46,776 bases of DNA from Wenyingzhuangia sp. 2_MG-2023 (GCF_030548295.1 NZ_JAUOSB010000020.1:1-46776); one strand, 5' to 3'; counted from the first letter of the stretch, positions 7,664 to 16,571 are shown. The notes: generated from the sequence alone by a model not told the origin. A program made the numbers and translations.

Positions 7664-8566
7664 CTAAACCCAATTTTTTGGATTCATTAGTGTGTTCACT
7701 AATTTTTCTTCCCAACTACCTTTCTCTGGTTCGTGACAATAATGCCATTGCACGTGTGGTGGCAAACTCATCAAGATAGATTCAATTCTTCCATTGGTTT
7801 TCAATCCAAATAAAGTACCTCTATCGTGTACCAAGTTGAACTCTACATAACGTCCTCTACGAACCTCTTGCCAATCACGCTGTTCTTTGGTATACGTTAA
7901 TTCTTTGCGTTTTTCTACAATAGGCACATAACTTTCTAAAAAACTGTTTCCAACTTCTGTCACAAAATTATACCATTGTTCTAATGACATTTCATCAGTA
8001 GGTTTTAGGTAATCAAAAAATAAACCACCTATTCCACGTGCTTCATGTCTATGAGCATTCCAAAAATATTCGTCGCACTTCTTTTTAAACGTTTGATAAA
8101 AAGTGGCACTATGTGCCTCACAAGCATTTTTACATACGGTATGGAAATGAATTGCATCCTCATCAAACAAATAGTAAGGAGTCAAATCTTGCCCACCTCC
8201 AAACCATTGTGTAACTACATCCCCTTGCTCATCATACATTTCAAAATAACGCCAATTTGCGTGTACGGTTGGCACCATTGGATTGGTAGGATGAATCACC
8301 AAACTCAATCCACAAGCATAAAAATTTCCTGCTTCTACTCCAAACTGTTTGCGTAAAGCCAAAGGCAATTCTCCATGTACAGAAGAAATATTCACTCCAC
8401 CTTTTTCAAACACCTTACCTTCTGAAATGACACGAGTTCTTCCTCCACCTCCTTCAGGCCTATCCCACAAGTCTTCTACAAAGGTTGCTTCACCATCCAC
8501 AGCTTCTAAGCCTGCACAAATAGTATCTTGTAATTGTTGTATGTATTGATAAAATTGTTCTTTCAT
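7664..8566 (-). CDS. hemF: Oxygen-dependent coproporphyrinogen-III oxidase
   Basis: 300 residues from the ATG at 8566. HemF converts coproporphyrinogen III to protoporphyrinogen IX using O2. Family motifs are visible: RPEGGGGRTRVISEGKVFEKGG-type N-terminal block, FYACGLSLVIHPTNPMVPTVH, WFGGGQDLTPYY, the GIGGLFFDYL segment, and RGRYVEFNLVHDRGTLFGL. A TTG five codons upstream extends the frame (MILKK-), but that codon lies in the intergenic repeat, so I chose the ATG. It is the last pathway gene of the minus-strand haem operon, directly followed by the DUF4421 gene. The aerobic enzyme implies an oxygen-using lifestyle; no hemN is in the window. Confidence 0.96.
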   Translation of the reverse strand: MKEQFYQYIQQLQDTICAGLEAVDGEATFVEDLWDRPEGGGGRTRVISEGKVFEKGGVNISSVHGELPLALRKQFGVEAGNFYACGLSLVIHPTNPMVPTVHANWRYFEMYDEQGDVVTQWFGGGQDLTPYYLFDEDAIHFHTVCKNACEAHSATFYQTFKKKCDEYFWNAHRHEARGIGGLFFDYLKPTDEMSLEQWYNFVTEVGNSFLESYVPIVEKRKELTYTKEQRDWQEVRRGRYVEFNLVHDRGTLFGLKTNGRIESILMSLPPHVQWHYCHEPEKGSWEEKLVNTLMNPKNWV

Positions 8567-8573
8567 TTTCTTT

Positions 8574-8652
8574 AGTATCAAGTAGCAGGTATCTAGTAAC
8601 TAGACCGTAACCCACAATTTTCTAGATACCTGATACTATGTACCAGATACTA
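8574..8652. repeat. Quasi-palindromic spacer between hemE and hemF
   Basis: Built of AGTATC/GATACT and TAGTA words. AGGTATCTAG (8587-8596) is perfectly complementary to CTAGATACCT (8622-8631), and the outer AGTATC/GATACT pair extends the stem past a 6-nt bulge. The hemE stop codon (TAG) lies within the repeat. The message would carry a stable hairpin here. Confidence 0.75.
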
Positions 8653-9675
8653 AATACTGTATTCTTTAACCGCATCAATAAACGCACCAGCATTGTCTAA
8701 ACCAATATTTGGTAAAATACCGTGTCCTAAATTCACAATGTATTTGTCTTTTCCAAAAGCATCAATCATGGTTTTTACTTGCTTTTTAATTTCTGCTGGA
8801 GGCGAGAACAAACGTGTTGGATCAAAATTACCTTGTAACGTAATATTTCCCCCTGTTAACTTTCGTGCCCACTCTGGTGTAATGGTCCAATCTACTCCTA
8901 AAGCAGAGGCGTTAGATTTAGACATGTCTTCTAAGGCAAACCAACATCCTTTTCCAAAAGCAATTACGGGAGCATCGTCTTTCAACGCTTCAATAATTTG
9001 GTTGATGTATTGCCAAGAAAATTCTTGATAATCTACAGGTGATAACATTCCTCCCCAAGAATCAAAAACTTGAACGGCATTTACTCCTGCCTCAACTTTC
9101 TTCTTTAAATAAGCAATGGTTGTATCTGTAATTTTTTGTAACAAAGCATGAGCTGCTAAAGGTTGTGTAAAACAAAACTCTTTGGCTTTGTCAAAATTCT
9201 TTGACCCTTGTCCTTGTATACAGTAACATAAGATTGTCCATGGAGAACCTGCAAATCCAATCAATGGAATTTCATCGTTCAACATTTCTTTTGTCAACTT
9301 GATAGCATCCATGACATATCCTAACGTTTCATCAATATCTGGAACAATGACGTTCTCTACATCTTGCATGGTACGAATAGGATTTGGCAACCAAGGTCCA
9401 ATTCCATTTTTCATTTCCACCTCAATATTCATCGCTTGTGGAATCACTAAAATGTCCGAAAACAAAATAGCTGCATCCATTCCGTATCTACGAATAGGTT
9501 GTACTGTAATTTCTGCAGCCAACTCTGGAGTTTGACAACGGGTAAAAAAATCGTACTTCTTTTTTATTTCTTGAAACTCTGGCAAGTATCTCCCTGCTTG
9601 TCTCATCATCCAAACTGGAGGTCTCTCAACAGTTTCGCCTTTTAAGGCTCTTAGGTATAGGTCGTTTTTTATCAT
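8650..9675 (-). CDS. hemE: Uroporphyrinogen decarboxylase
   Basis: 341 residues, complete. HemE removes four carboxyl groups from uroporphyrinogen III to give coproporphyrinogen III. The diagnostic N-terminal motif [17 protein letters not shown] is present near residue 20, followed by [14 protein letters not shown] (Asp of the active site), [29 protein letters not shown] and the C-terminal FNLGHGILP-type motif (here [15 protein letters not shown]). It sits between the four-helix-bundle gene and hemF, in the same orientation. The last codons and the stop are part of the spacer repeat. Confidence 0.97.
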   Translation of the reverse strand: MIKNDLYLRALKGETVERPPVWMMRQAGRYLPEFQEIKKKYDFFTRCQTPELAAEITVQPIRRYGMDAAILFSDILVIPQAMNIEVEMKNGIGPWLPNPIRTMQDVENVIVPDIDETLGYVMDAIKLTKEMLNDEIPLIGFAGSPWTILCYCIQGQGSKNFDKAKEFCFTQPLAAHALLQKITDTTIAYLKKKVEAGVNAVQVFDSWGGMLSPVDYQEFSWQYINQIIEALKDDAPVIAFGKGCWFALEDMSKSNASALGVDWTITPEWARKLTGGNITLQGNFDPTRLFSPPAEIKKQVKTMIDAFGKDKYIVNLGHGILPNIGLDNAGAFIDAVKEYSI

Positions 9676-9721
9676 ATTAGTAGCTGGTAGCTGGTAGCTA
9701 GTATCTAGTACTTCTCTACGT
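9676..9721. repeat. Short-word repeat spacer between the four-helix-bundle gene and hemE
   Basis: Tandem AGTAGCTGGTAGCTGGTAGC followed by TAGTATCTAGTACTT: a run of 7-8 nt words of the type (T/G)GTAGC and AGTATC. Same style as the other haem-operon spacers. Confidence 0.65.
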
Positions 9722-10081
9722 TTATCCCTTCGATTTTATATACTTATTAAAACTATGTAACATTTTCTGAATTTGATTTAATTTGTCTATCAATATGTCA
9801 AAATCAGATTTATTTATAAACTCCAATTCAAAGGCTATAATCAATTGTGTTTCCACTTCAAAAGAAGATCCTAACGCAATATTTATAAACCTTGAAAAAT
9901 CTTTATTTGTTTCTCTTCCCGAACCTTCAGCAATATTAGAAGGAATCGATACTGTTGCTCTATTTAATTGACTCGTCAAGCCATATAGTTCAGAACTTGG
10001 AAATATTTTAGTAATCTTATACACTTTAACACTAAAGTTCTTAGATTCTTTCCAAACATTTAGCTCTTTAAAATTATGCAT
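9722..10081 (-). CDS. Four-helix-bundle protein (S23/IVS type)
   Basis: 119 residues of the four-helix-bundle family first described from intervening sequences of 23S rRNA genes (S23-type, avd-like). Visible hallmarks are [20 protein letters not shown] at the start, [30 protein letters not shown] in the centre and [19 protein letters not shown] in the third helix. Members are small, often basic, RNA- or nucleoprotein-associated bundles and occur as stray insertions throughout Bacteroidota genomes. Here the gene is inserted between hemL and hemE in an otherwise pure haem operon, with repeat-word spacers on both sides, which suggests it arrived as cargo. No link to haem chemistry is known. Confidence 0.88.
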   Translation of the reverse strand: MHNFKELNVWKESKNFSVKVYKITKIFPSSELYGLTSQLNRATVSIPSNIAEGSGRETNKDFSRFINIALGSSFEVETQLIIAFELEFINKSDFDILIDKLNQIQKMLHSFNKYIKSKG

Positions 10082-10131
10082 AATTCTTAATTTTAAAACA
10101 TCTGATACCTGATACTAGATACTTGATACCA
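10082..10131. repeat. Repeat-word spacer overlapping the hemL 3' end
   Basis: Contains CTGATACCTGATACTAGATA and a following CTTGATACC. Read on the minus strand, the hemL C-terminal residues Val-Ser-Ser-Ile and its TAG stop are encoded by GTATCAAGTATCTAG, i.e. by the repeat itself. Confidence 0.7.
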
Positions 10132-11404
10132 TTTCCATCGACTTCTCAATCGCCACTGCCAACTTCTCCAATTCTCTTTCTTTAATTTCTGTGGATAAAA
10201 ACCAAGCTTCGAACTGAGATGGTGGTAAAAACACTCCATTTTTGATCATTGCCCAAAAGAATTGTGCAAATTTTTCTGTATCAGACGTTTGTGCATCGGC
10301 AAAATTGGTCACCTCTTTGTTCGTAAAGAAAGGATTGATCATAGAACCAAAACGATTTACTTTCAAAGCAACACCATGTTTTTTAGCAGAAGACAATAAC
10401 ATTTCTTCTATCTGTTCAGCAACTTTTTCAAATTGTTTGTATGGATTTTTATTTTTCAACGCTGTCAATGTAGAAATTCCAGCCGCCATAGCAATTGGGT
10501 TTCCTGACAATGTTCCTGCTTGATACATTCCACCCAACGGAGCAACATTGTTCATAATCTCATCAGAAGCACCATAAGCTCCTACAGGAAAACCTCCTCC
10601 TATTACTTTTCCCAAACAAGTAATATCTGCTTCAATTCCAATCAATTCTTGCGCTCCTCCGAATTGAGAACGGAAACCTGTCATCACTTCATCACAAATT
10701 AACAAAGCATTTTTTTCTTTGGTCAAAGCTCGTAAACCTTTGATAAACGCATCACTTGGCTGAACCACTCCCATATTTCCTGTTACAGGCTCTAAAATAA
10801 CTGCAGCAATATCATCGTGTTTTTCAAAATGAGCTTTTACACTTTCTAAATTATTATATTCAGAAATCAACGTATTTTCTACCGCTTGAGAAGGCACTCC
10901 TTTAGATCCAGGCAAACTTAAAGTTGCCAATCCAGAACCTGCTGCCACCAACATGGCATCCATATGTCCGTGGTAACAACCCGAAAATTTTATGATTTTA
11001 TCTTTTCCAGTATGTGCTCTAGCCAAACGGATAGCACTCAACACTGCTTCTGTACCAGAGTTTACAAAACGAACTTTGTCCATTCCTGGAAATGCATCAC
11101 AAACAATTTTTGCCAATTTGATTTCAGCATTGGTAGAAGCTCCAAAAGAAGTTCCTTTTTTCAACGCTTGACTTACCGATTTCTCTACTTTATTGTTTCT
11201 ATGCCCTAGAATCATCGGTCCATAAGACAAGACCAAATCGATGTATTTGTTTCCATCCACATCTTTGATATAAGCTCCTTTAGCCTTATCAATAAACAAT
11301 GGATTTCCTCCCACAGATGCAAAAGCTCTAACAGGAGAATTTACTGCTCCTACTAAGTGTACACATCCTTTTTTGTATAGTTTTTCTGAATTCTTTGTGT
11401 TCAT
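10115..11404 (-). CDS. hemL: Glutamate-1-semialdehyde 2,1-aminomutase
   Basis: 429 residues, full length. HemL is a PLP enzyme of class III aminotransferase fold that turns glutamate-1-semialdehyde into 5-aminolevulinate (C5 route). The Schiff-base Lys is K266 in TCLGKVIGGGFPVGAYG. Other motifs are GAVNSPVRAF at the start, VNSGTEAVLSAIRLARAHTG, KFSGCYHGHMD and LLICDEVMTGFR. It works directly after HemA, the first gene of the same operon. The four C-terminal residues come from the intergenic repeat, so the last codons are probably not functionally constrained. Confidence 0.97.
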   Translation of the reverse strand: MNTKNSEKLYKKGCVHLVGAVNSPVRAFASVGGNPLFIDKAKGAYIKDVDGNKYIDLVLSYGPMILGHRNNKVEKSVSQALKKGTSFGASTNAEIKLAKIVCDAFPGMDKVRFVNSGTEAVLSAIRLARAHTGKDKIIKFSGCYHGHMDAMLVAAGSGLATLSLPGSKGVPSQAVENTLISEYNNLESVKAHFEKHDDIAAVILEPVTGNMGVVQPSDAFIKGLRALTKEKNALLICDEVMTGFRSQFGGAQELIGIEADITCLGKVIGGGFPVGAYGASDEIMNNVAPLGGMYQAGTLSGNPIAMAAGISTLTALKNKNPYKQFEKVAEQIEEMLLSSAKKHGVALKVNRFGSMINPFFTNKEVTNFADAQTSDTEKFAQFFWAMIKNGVFLPPSQFEAWFLSTEIKERELEKLAVAIEKSMEMVSSI

Positions 11405-11501
11405 GTTTTTTAGCTCTTAGCTATTGGCTTTTGGCCTTTAGCATATTTTTATATAGTTTATGTTAGCTAATAGCCAATGACTAAAAGCTAACTGCAAAAT
11501 T
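11405..11501. repeat. Quasi-palindromic spacer between hemB and hemL
   Basis: Words of the TTAGCT/TTGGCT type in both orientations: TTAGCTCTTAGCTATTGGCT...GGCCTTTAGCATA on one side and TTAGCTAATAGCCAATGACT...AAAAGCTAACTG on the other. TTAGCTATTGGCT and AGCCAATGACT/GCTAATAGCCAA can pair. The word differs from that of the other spacers but the architecture is the same. Confidence 0.7.
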
Positions 11502-12464
11502 TTACTTACGTAAAATCTTAGCTACTTCCTTTGCAAAATAGGTAATGATAATATCTGCTCCTGCTCTTTTCATTGATAGTAAAGACTCCATCATTACTTT
11601 TTCTCCATCAATCCAACCTTTTTCTGCAGCTGCTTTAACCATGGCATATTCTCCACTGACATTGTAACAAGCAATAGGTCTATCAAAATCCTCTTTCAAA
11701 TCTCTAATAATATCCAAATAAGACAAAGCTGGTTTTACCATTAAAATATCTGCTCCTTCTTCATCGTCAAAAGAAGCTTCTCGGTGTCCTTCTAACCTGT
11801 TGGATGGATCCATTTGATAGGTTCTTCTGTCTCCAAACGTCGGGGCAGAATCTGCAGCATCTCTAAAAGGTCCATAAAAAGAAGAACAATATTTTACAGA
11901 ATATCCCATAATTGGTAAATTTGGAAAACCATTGTTATCCAACGCTTCTCTCATGGTTGCAATGGTTCCATCCATCATTCCAGAAGGTGCTACCATATCC
12001 ACTCCAGCTTTGGCATGAGAAATAGTTTGCTTCGCTAAGTTGACCAAAGTAGCATCGTTATCTACATCGTCATTGCAAAGAACCCCACAATGTCCGTGAC
12101 TGGTGTATTCGCAAAAACAAACATCGGTAATGACATACAAACTAGGATAGTTCTTTTTGATAAAACGAACCGCTCGTTGCATAATTCCATCATCGTTCCA
12201 CGTTTCCTTCCCTATTTCATCTTTTTCAGTTGGAATTCCAAACAACAAAACAGCAGGAATGTTTAGAGCTACCACCTCATCTAATTCCTTAGAAATTTTA
12301 TCTAATGAAAAACGGAAAATTCCAGGCATAGAAACAATTTCTTTTTCTATGTTTTCTCCTTCTTCTATAAATAAGGGATAAATCAAATCATCCACCGTAA
12401 GATTGTTTTCTTTGACCAATCTTCTAATTCCTTCGGATTTTCTTAATCGTCTTGTTCTGTTCAT
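11502..12464 (-). CDS. hemB: Delta-aminolevulinic acid dehydratase (porphobilinogen synthase)
   Basis: 320 residues. HemB condenses two 5-aminolevulinates to porphobilinogen. The zinc site is of the three-Cys type, seen in [15 protein letters not shown]. The two active-site Lys are in [19 protein letters not shown] and [13 protein letters not shown]. The substrate-carboxyl region [10 protein letters not shown] is also present. Cys ligands point to a Zn-dependent enzyme rather than the Mg-only type. It lies between hemD and hemL in the operon, each spacer being a repeat-word segment. Confidence 0.97.
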   Translation of the reverse strand: MNRTRRLRKSEGIRRLVKENNLTVDDLIYPLFIEEGENIEKEIVSMPGIFRFSLDKISKELDEVVALNIPAVLLFGIPTEKDEIGKETWNDDGIMQRAVRFIKKNYPSLYVITDVCFCEYTSHGHCGVLCNDDVDNDATLVNLAKQTISHAKAGVDMVAPSGMMDGTIATMREALDNNGFPNLPIMGYSVKYCSSFYGPFRDAADSAPTFGDRRTYQMDPSNRLEGHREASFDDEEGADILMVKPALSYLDIIRDLKEDFDRPIACYNVSGEYAMVKAAAEKGWIDGEKVMMESLLSMKRAGADIIITYFAKEVAKILRK

Positions 12465-12541
12465 AACTTAGTAGTTAGTACATAGTACACAGTACAAAGA
12501 CTATCGTAGCTACGTAATTTATTACTTCTTAGTACTTTGTA
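12465..12541. repeat. Repeat-word spacer between hemD and hemB
   Basis: Made of AGTAC/TAGTA words: TTAGTAGTTAGTACATAGTA, then CACAGTACAAAG on one side and TTAGTACTTTGTACTATTTT on the other. TTTGTACT and AGTACAAA arms can form a hairpin in the message. Confidence 0.68.
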
Positions 12542-13186
12542 CTATTTTATCTCTTTTAATTTTTCTATCACTGACGCTACCGTAGTTTCATCTGCAATAT
12601 ATACTTCTTCAAAAGCATCTAAAGCTTCTGTAGCTGTAGTAACACCAATACAAATAGCTTTGGCATTACAATTGTTTTTTCCGTTTACATAACTTGTTAC
12701 ACCACTTGGACTAAAAAACAAAATAGCATCAAAACTTTCGTTAAAAGTATGTACACATAATTCTGTTTTGTACACAATATATTCTGTAACCAACACTCCA
12801 TTTTCGGCCATTACATTTGGCAAATCATTGTTACGGAGATTACCACAATAAAAATGAATGTCTTGTATTTGTTTAGCTACTAAAATAGCTGCCAACTCTA
12901 AAGCATTGTTTGCTACTTCTTGTACATCTACTCCAAAACTTTCTAACAAAGATTTGGTTTTTAACCCGACACAATAAACTTTTTGAAAGCTTTCTGCTTT
13001 ATTTTTATTCTTTTCAAATACAGATCTTACAGCATTTGCACTCGTAAAAACAGCATGAGAAATACGTTCATCTACCTTAAACCCTTCTCCAAAAGAAATA
13101 GAAATCATTGCTTTTTCTACCACAGAAAAACCTGATAACAATTCTTTTTGAATTGGAGTTACTATTTTAGTAGATAGAATTTTCAT
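12542..13186 (-). CDS. hemD: Uroporphyrinogen-III synthase
   Basis: 214 residues from the ATG at 13186. HemD closes and inverts ring D of hydroxymethylbilane to give uroporphyrinogen III. Family sequence is weakly conserved, but the layout is right: N-terminal KILSTKIVTPIQ, HAVFTSANAVRSVFE, the YCVGLKTKSLLESFG hinge, IHFYCGNLRNNDLP, and the C-terminal DAILFFSPSGVTSYV plus AICIGVTTATEAL. The position directly after hemC supports it. A TTG five codons upstream gives the same MILKK extension as in front of hemF. Both come from the spacer repeat (TTGATACTNAARAAAATG), so the inner ATG is preferred. Confidence 0.93.
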   Translation of the reverse strand: MKILSTKIVTPIQKELLSGFSVVEKAMISISFGEGFKVDERISHAVFTSANAVRSVFEKNKNKAESFQKVYCVGLKTKSLLESFGVDVQEVANNALELAAILVAKQIQDIHFYCGNLRNNDLPNVMAENGVLVTEYIVYKTELCVHTFNESFDAILFFSPSGVTSYVNGKNNCNAKAICIGVTTATEALDAFEEVYIADETTVASVIEKLKEIK

Positions 13187-13225
13187 TTTTTTCAGTATCA
13201 AGTATCTGGTAGCGAGTATCAGGTA
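13187..13225. repeat. Repeat-word spacer between hemC and hemD
   Basis: Minus strand: AGTACCTGATACTCGCTACC followed by AGATACTTGATACTG. It repeats the GATACT/TACC word of the hemE-hemF spacer. Confidence 0.65.
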
Positions 13226-14146
13226 CTATTTCTTAATCACTTTTTTTATCTCCTTCATCAACACATCTCCTCCATTGGCTAGAATTTCTTCTCCACAAAT
13301 ATTTCCAAGGTTTTTAGCATCTTCCAAAGTAGCTATTCTAAAGACTCCTTTTTGTTCTTTTCCATCCAAAGCACTTAACAGTCCTTTAAAAACCACTTTA
13401 TCTTCTATAATTTCAGCATGTCCACCAATAGGAGCCGTACAACCGCCTTCTAAGGTTTTCATAAAATCACGTTCAATCCCCACACACAAGGCTGTTTCTT
13501 TGTGATGCAATTGAGCACAAGCTTCCAAAACATATGCATCCGACTCCAAAGCTGTTATCATGATAGCTCCTTGTGCAGGTGCTGGAATCATCCAATCCAA
13601 AACCAAATGATTTTCTGGTAGTAAATTGATACGTTCCAATCCTGCTTTTGCAAAAATAGCTCCGTTCCAATCATTGTCATCTAATTTCTGCAAACGTGTA
13701 TTCACATTTCCTCTTAGATCTGTTAAGTTGTGTGTTGGGTATTTGTGCAACCACTGTGCTGTTCTTCGCAAACTTCCTGTAGCAATGGTAGCACCATCTG
13801 CCAACAAATCTGCTTCTGTTCCTTTGTACACCACAACATCGTTCACATCGGCTCGTTCCAAAACCGCTGCTTGTACAATGGTTTCTGGCAATTGAGTAGG
13901 TACATCTTTTAGAGAGTTTACCGCAATGTCTATCTGCCCACGCAACATCGCTACATCTAATGTTTTGGTAAAAACTCCCATGCTTCCAATCTGATGCAAG
14001 GGAATGTCTAAAATTTCATCTCCTATAGATGACAATTCTATAATTTCTGTGGTGTGTCCTAATTCTTGTAATTGTTTTTGTACCAAATGTGCTTGCCATA
14101 AAGCCAATTCACTATTTCTAGTACCTATTCTGATGGGTTTATCCAT
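13226..14146 (-). CDS. hemC: Hydroxymethylbilane synthase (porphobilinogen deaminase)
   Basis: 306 residues. HemC polymerises four porphobilinogens on a dipyrromethane cofactor. The cofactor Cys is in EGGCTAPIGGHA near residue 235. Other motifs are IRIGTRNSELALWQA at the start, VNSLKDVPTQLP (substrate-binding Asp), GSLRRTAQW and the DLRGNVNTRLQKLD segment. Its start overlaps the hemA end by 8 bp, which implies coupled translation. Confidence 0.97.
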   Translation of the reverse strand: MDKPIRIGTRNSELALWQAHLVQKQLQELGHTTEIIELSSIGDEILDIPLHQIGSMGVFTKTLDVAMLRGQIDIAVNSLKDVPTQLPETIVQAAVLERADVNDVVVYKGTEADLLADGATIATGSLRRTAQWLHKYPTHNLTDLRGNVNTRLQKLDDNDWNGAIFAKAGLERINLLPENHLVLDWMIPAPAQGAIMITALESDAYVLEACAQLHHKETALCVGIERDFMKTLEGGCTAPIGGHAEIIEDKVVFKGLLSALDGKEQKGVFRIATLEDAKNLGNICGEEILANGGDVLMKEIKKVIKK

Positions 14147-15395
14147 TGGTAGGAATCTCTGCGTTAAATATTTTACTCACAATTTCAATACTCTGATCTA
14201 CAGAGGTGCTTTCATCTTTTAGATGTTTCACAAATTGTGTCGTTATTTTCTGAATGATTCTGGAAGTAATTTGTTCTGCATGTGCAGCATTGAATCCTTC
14301 TATCTTTTTTTGATGAAAGTTGAGTTCATCTTCTTGTATGGATTGCAAAGAAAGTTTTAATGCATTGACTGCAGGTGTAAATTTTCTTTGATCCAACCAA
14401 AAAGAAAATTCCTGTTTGTGCTTCTGAATGATGGCTTTTGCCTTGGGAACCTCACTTTCTCTAAGAGCCAAAGTTTTGTCTGTAATTTTAGACAATTGAT
14501 CCACATTGACCAACGTAATATTCTCCAACTCTTTTACGTGTTTGTCTACATTTTCAGGCATAGACAAATCCAATATCAACAATTTTTTATCTTCTTTGAT
14601 ATTTTTAGTAGTGATGGTTGGCAATTCTGCTCCCGTAGAAACAATCAAGACATCCGCATCTTCAATCTCTACATCTAGATTTTCTAATGTATTGACAGCA
14701 ATATTTTCATGAACCTCAGCAAACTCTAATGCCCTGGAATGGGTTCTGTTGATCAAATGTATGTTGTTATTCTCAGTATATTTCACCAAATTTTTACACG
14801 CATTTTTTCCTATCTCACCCAAACCGTACACTAGAACTCTTTGAGAATTGTAATTGGCTACATTTTCTATAATGTATTGCGTAGCAGCATAAGCCACAGA
14901 AGTAGTACCAGAACTCAACTTAGTCGTATTTTTCACCTCCTTACTAGCCTGCAATACGCAATTCATCAATCTTTCTAAATACGTGTTGATGGTTCCATAT
15001 TTTTGTGCTAATTGGTACGATTGTTTGAGTTGTCCAACAATTTCATAATCTCCCAAAATTTGGCTTTCCAATCCTGTTCCTATGTTAAAAAGATGTTGAA
15101 TAGCTTCTGAACCTTTGTAAATGTTTGAAAACCGAACAAACTCTTCAACAGTTCCATTGGAAAATTCACACAACAAACTAATCAACTCAAAGGGATGTTT
15201 CGCAAACCCTGTCAGCTCAGTTCTGTTGCATGTAGAAACAACGATAACTCCCTCAATACCTTTCGCTTTTGCATCTTTTAACAATGCAATTTGCTTCTGT
15301 TTTGACAAACTAAAAGCACTACGCGTTTGCACATCTGCTTTCTTATAACTCACTCCGACATTATAGAGTTTGCCTCCTGATTGTTCTGTATTCAT
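14139..15395 (-). CDS. hemA: Glutamyl-tRNA reductase
   Basis: 418 residues from the ATG at 15395; an upstream TTG/GTG extension (MVYRH-) has no support. HemA reduces glutamyl-tRNA(Glu) with NADPH to glutamate-1-semialdehyde, the committed step of the C5 route. The catalytic Cys56 is in VVSTCNRTELTGF. Further motifs are GLESQILGDYEIVGQLKQSY, the NADPH-binding VLVYGLGEIGKNAC, INRTHSRALEFA and the helical dimerisation tail. It is the first gene of the minus-strand haem operon and is divergent from an AraC-type regulator across a 270-bp gap. Confidence 0.97.
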   Translation of the reverse strand: MNTEQSGGKLYNVGVSYKKADVQTRSAFSLSKQKQIALLKDAKAKGIEGVIVVSTCNRTELTGFAKHPFELISLLCEFSNGTVEEFVRFSNIYKGSEAIQHLFNIGTGLESQILGDYEIVGQLKQSYQLAQKYGTINTYLERLMNCVLQASKEVKNTTKLSSGTTSVAYAATQYIIENVANYNSQRVLVYGLGEIGKNACKNLVKYTENNNIHLINRTHSRALEFAEVHENIAVNTLENLDVEIEDADVLIVSTGAELPTITTKNIKEDKKLLILDLSMPENVDKHVKELENITLVNVDQLSKITDKTLALRESEVPKAKAIIQKHKQEFSFWLDQRKFTPAVNALKLSLQSIQEDELNFHQKKIEGFNAAHAEQITSRIIQKITTQFVKHLKDESTSVDQSIEIVSKIFNAEIPTNG

Positions 15396-15420
15396 ATGTC
15401 TGTACACCAATAAGTATCGA

Positions 15421-15428
15421 CAAAAGTA
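15421..15428 (-). promoter_or_regulatory. Candidate -7 box of the haem operon
   Basis: CAAAAGTA on the plus strand is TACTTTTG on the minus strand, fitting TAnnTTTG 26 bp upstream of the hemA ATG. A matching -33 TTG is not obvious. The 270-bp divergent region also holds several TACTT/AAGTA words but no long palindrome that I would call an operator. Confidence 0.35.
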
Positions 15429-15626
15429 CTATCAATACTTCTTTAATAACATCGCTATAAGAACTATAAATACCCCTCTAAGGTTTTTGGCTTAATTTAA
15501 AACCGATACAAATAACCACACACACTCGTAAAGTCTAGTGAAATATGACAACAATCATAGAATATCGTCTCAATTACACTCTTTTAAAAAACGTCTTTTT
15601 AAATCCTTATTTTGCTATTTTTAACT

Positions 15627-15634
15627 TAAATTTG
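15627..15634 (+). promoter_or_regulatory. Candidate -7 box of the AraC-family gene
   Basis: TAAATTTG matches TAnnTTTG and lies 32 bp before the ATG at 15666. The -33 element is poor (TTTG 12 bp upstream is too close). Confidence 0.35.
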
Positions 15635-15665
15635 TACTTATCTACACTAAAAATAACGATGAAAA

Positions 15666-16571
15666 ATGATGCATTTCAACCCTAAAAAATATCAAAACAT
15701 CGATAAAAGTACTCAAGTACTTGTAGATGAAAAAAACTTATTTTCGCTCTTGACAATTGAAAATAACACTACTGAAAATCAATATTTTATACATAAAACC
15801 AAGCTCAATTACATTCAGCTTTTTTTCAGCCTAAAGACTCCTACCAAAGTTGCTTTCAACATGGAGCATTGTGCCATTCAATTGCAAAAAAATGAGTCTG
15901 GAATGGTCTATTTTAACGAAGACGAGACCAACATCCTTTTTGACATGCCTGAGAACTCGCAAGTAATTGTGATGTTGATTCCCGTACAGTATTTTCATTC
16001 TTTATTTACTTCCGAAGAAAATTACTTGCTCAATTTTGACAATTTTGTAATTGGTAAACCCATCATAGAAACTAGATCTACCACACCGGCACAACAAGTT
16101 GTTCTACATCAAATCACCAACAACCCTGACAATTCCCCTCTAGACAATTTGTTTTTAAAAGCAAAAGCATACGAATTGTTCAGCTTGTATTTTAGCAATT
16201 TAGAAGATAGCAATAATGAAAATTGTCCTTTTATTTCTAATGAAGATACCGTTTCTCAATTGAAAAAAGCCAAAGACTTTATGATTGAAAACATGGCAGA
16301 TCCTCCATCGTTAGAAGAATTGGCCAAAATAGTGGGATTGAATATCAAAAAACTAAAACAAGGATTCAAAGAAGTCTACGGAACTCCCGTTTTTACGTTT
16401 CTACTGAATTACAAACTAGAATATTCCAAAAAATTGCTTTTGGAGAACAAGTTGAACGTGAATGAAATTGGAAACAAAGTAGGCTACAGTACGTCTAGTC
16501 ACTTTATTGCAGCTTTCAAAAGAAAATTTGGCATCACCCCCAAACAATTCACCAAACAAAACAATGCCTGA
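15666..16571 (+). CDS. AraC-family transcriptional regulator, divergent from hemA
   Basis: 301 residues. The C-terminal ~100 residues carry the double helix-turn-helix of the AraC family: AKDFMIENMADPPSLEELAK, LNIKKLKQGFKEVYGTPVF, then the second HTH NVNEIGNKVGYSTSSHFIAA and the family signature FKRKFGITPKQF. The N-terminal ~190 residues are an unassigned beta-rich sensing domain. It is divergent from hemA and is the first gene of a coupled unit with the methyltransferase and hemH: the stop and the next ATG overlap as TGATG. The position makes it a candidate regulator of haem synthesis; the ligand is unknown. ATGATG at 15666 leaves either Met as the start. Confidence 0.88.
   Translation: MMHFNPKKYQNIDKSTQVLVDEKNLFSLLTIENNTTENQYFIHKTKLNYIQLFFSLKTPTKVAFNMEHCAIQLQKNESGMVYFNEDETNILFDMPENSQVIVMLIPVQYFHSLFTSEENYLLNFDNFVIGKPIIETRSTTPAQQVVLHQITNNPDNSPLDNLFLKAKAYELFSLYFSNLEDSNNENCPFISNEDTVSQLKKAKDFMIENMADPPSLEELAKIVGLNIKKLKQGFKEVYGTPVFTFLLNYKLEYSKKLLLENKLNVNEIGNKVGYSTSSHFIAAFKRKFGITPKQFTKQNNA

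Noticed and set aside
8567-8581. TTG start for hemF (and likewise 13187-13201 for hemD)
   Set aside because: Both extensions read MILKK because they lie in the same spacer repeat. The following ATG matches the family N-terminus.
9722-10081. Sign of a nearby 23S rRNA intervening sequence
   Set aside because: The family name suggests it, but there is no rRNA sequence in the window; the gene stands in a protein operon.
15396-15665. Riboswitch or RNA leader in the hemA-AraC gap
   Set aside because: No conserved riboswitch core or convincing terminator-antiterminator pair could be seen.
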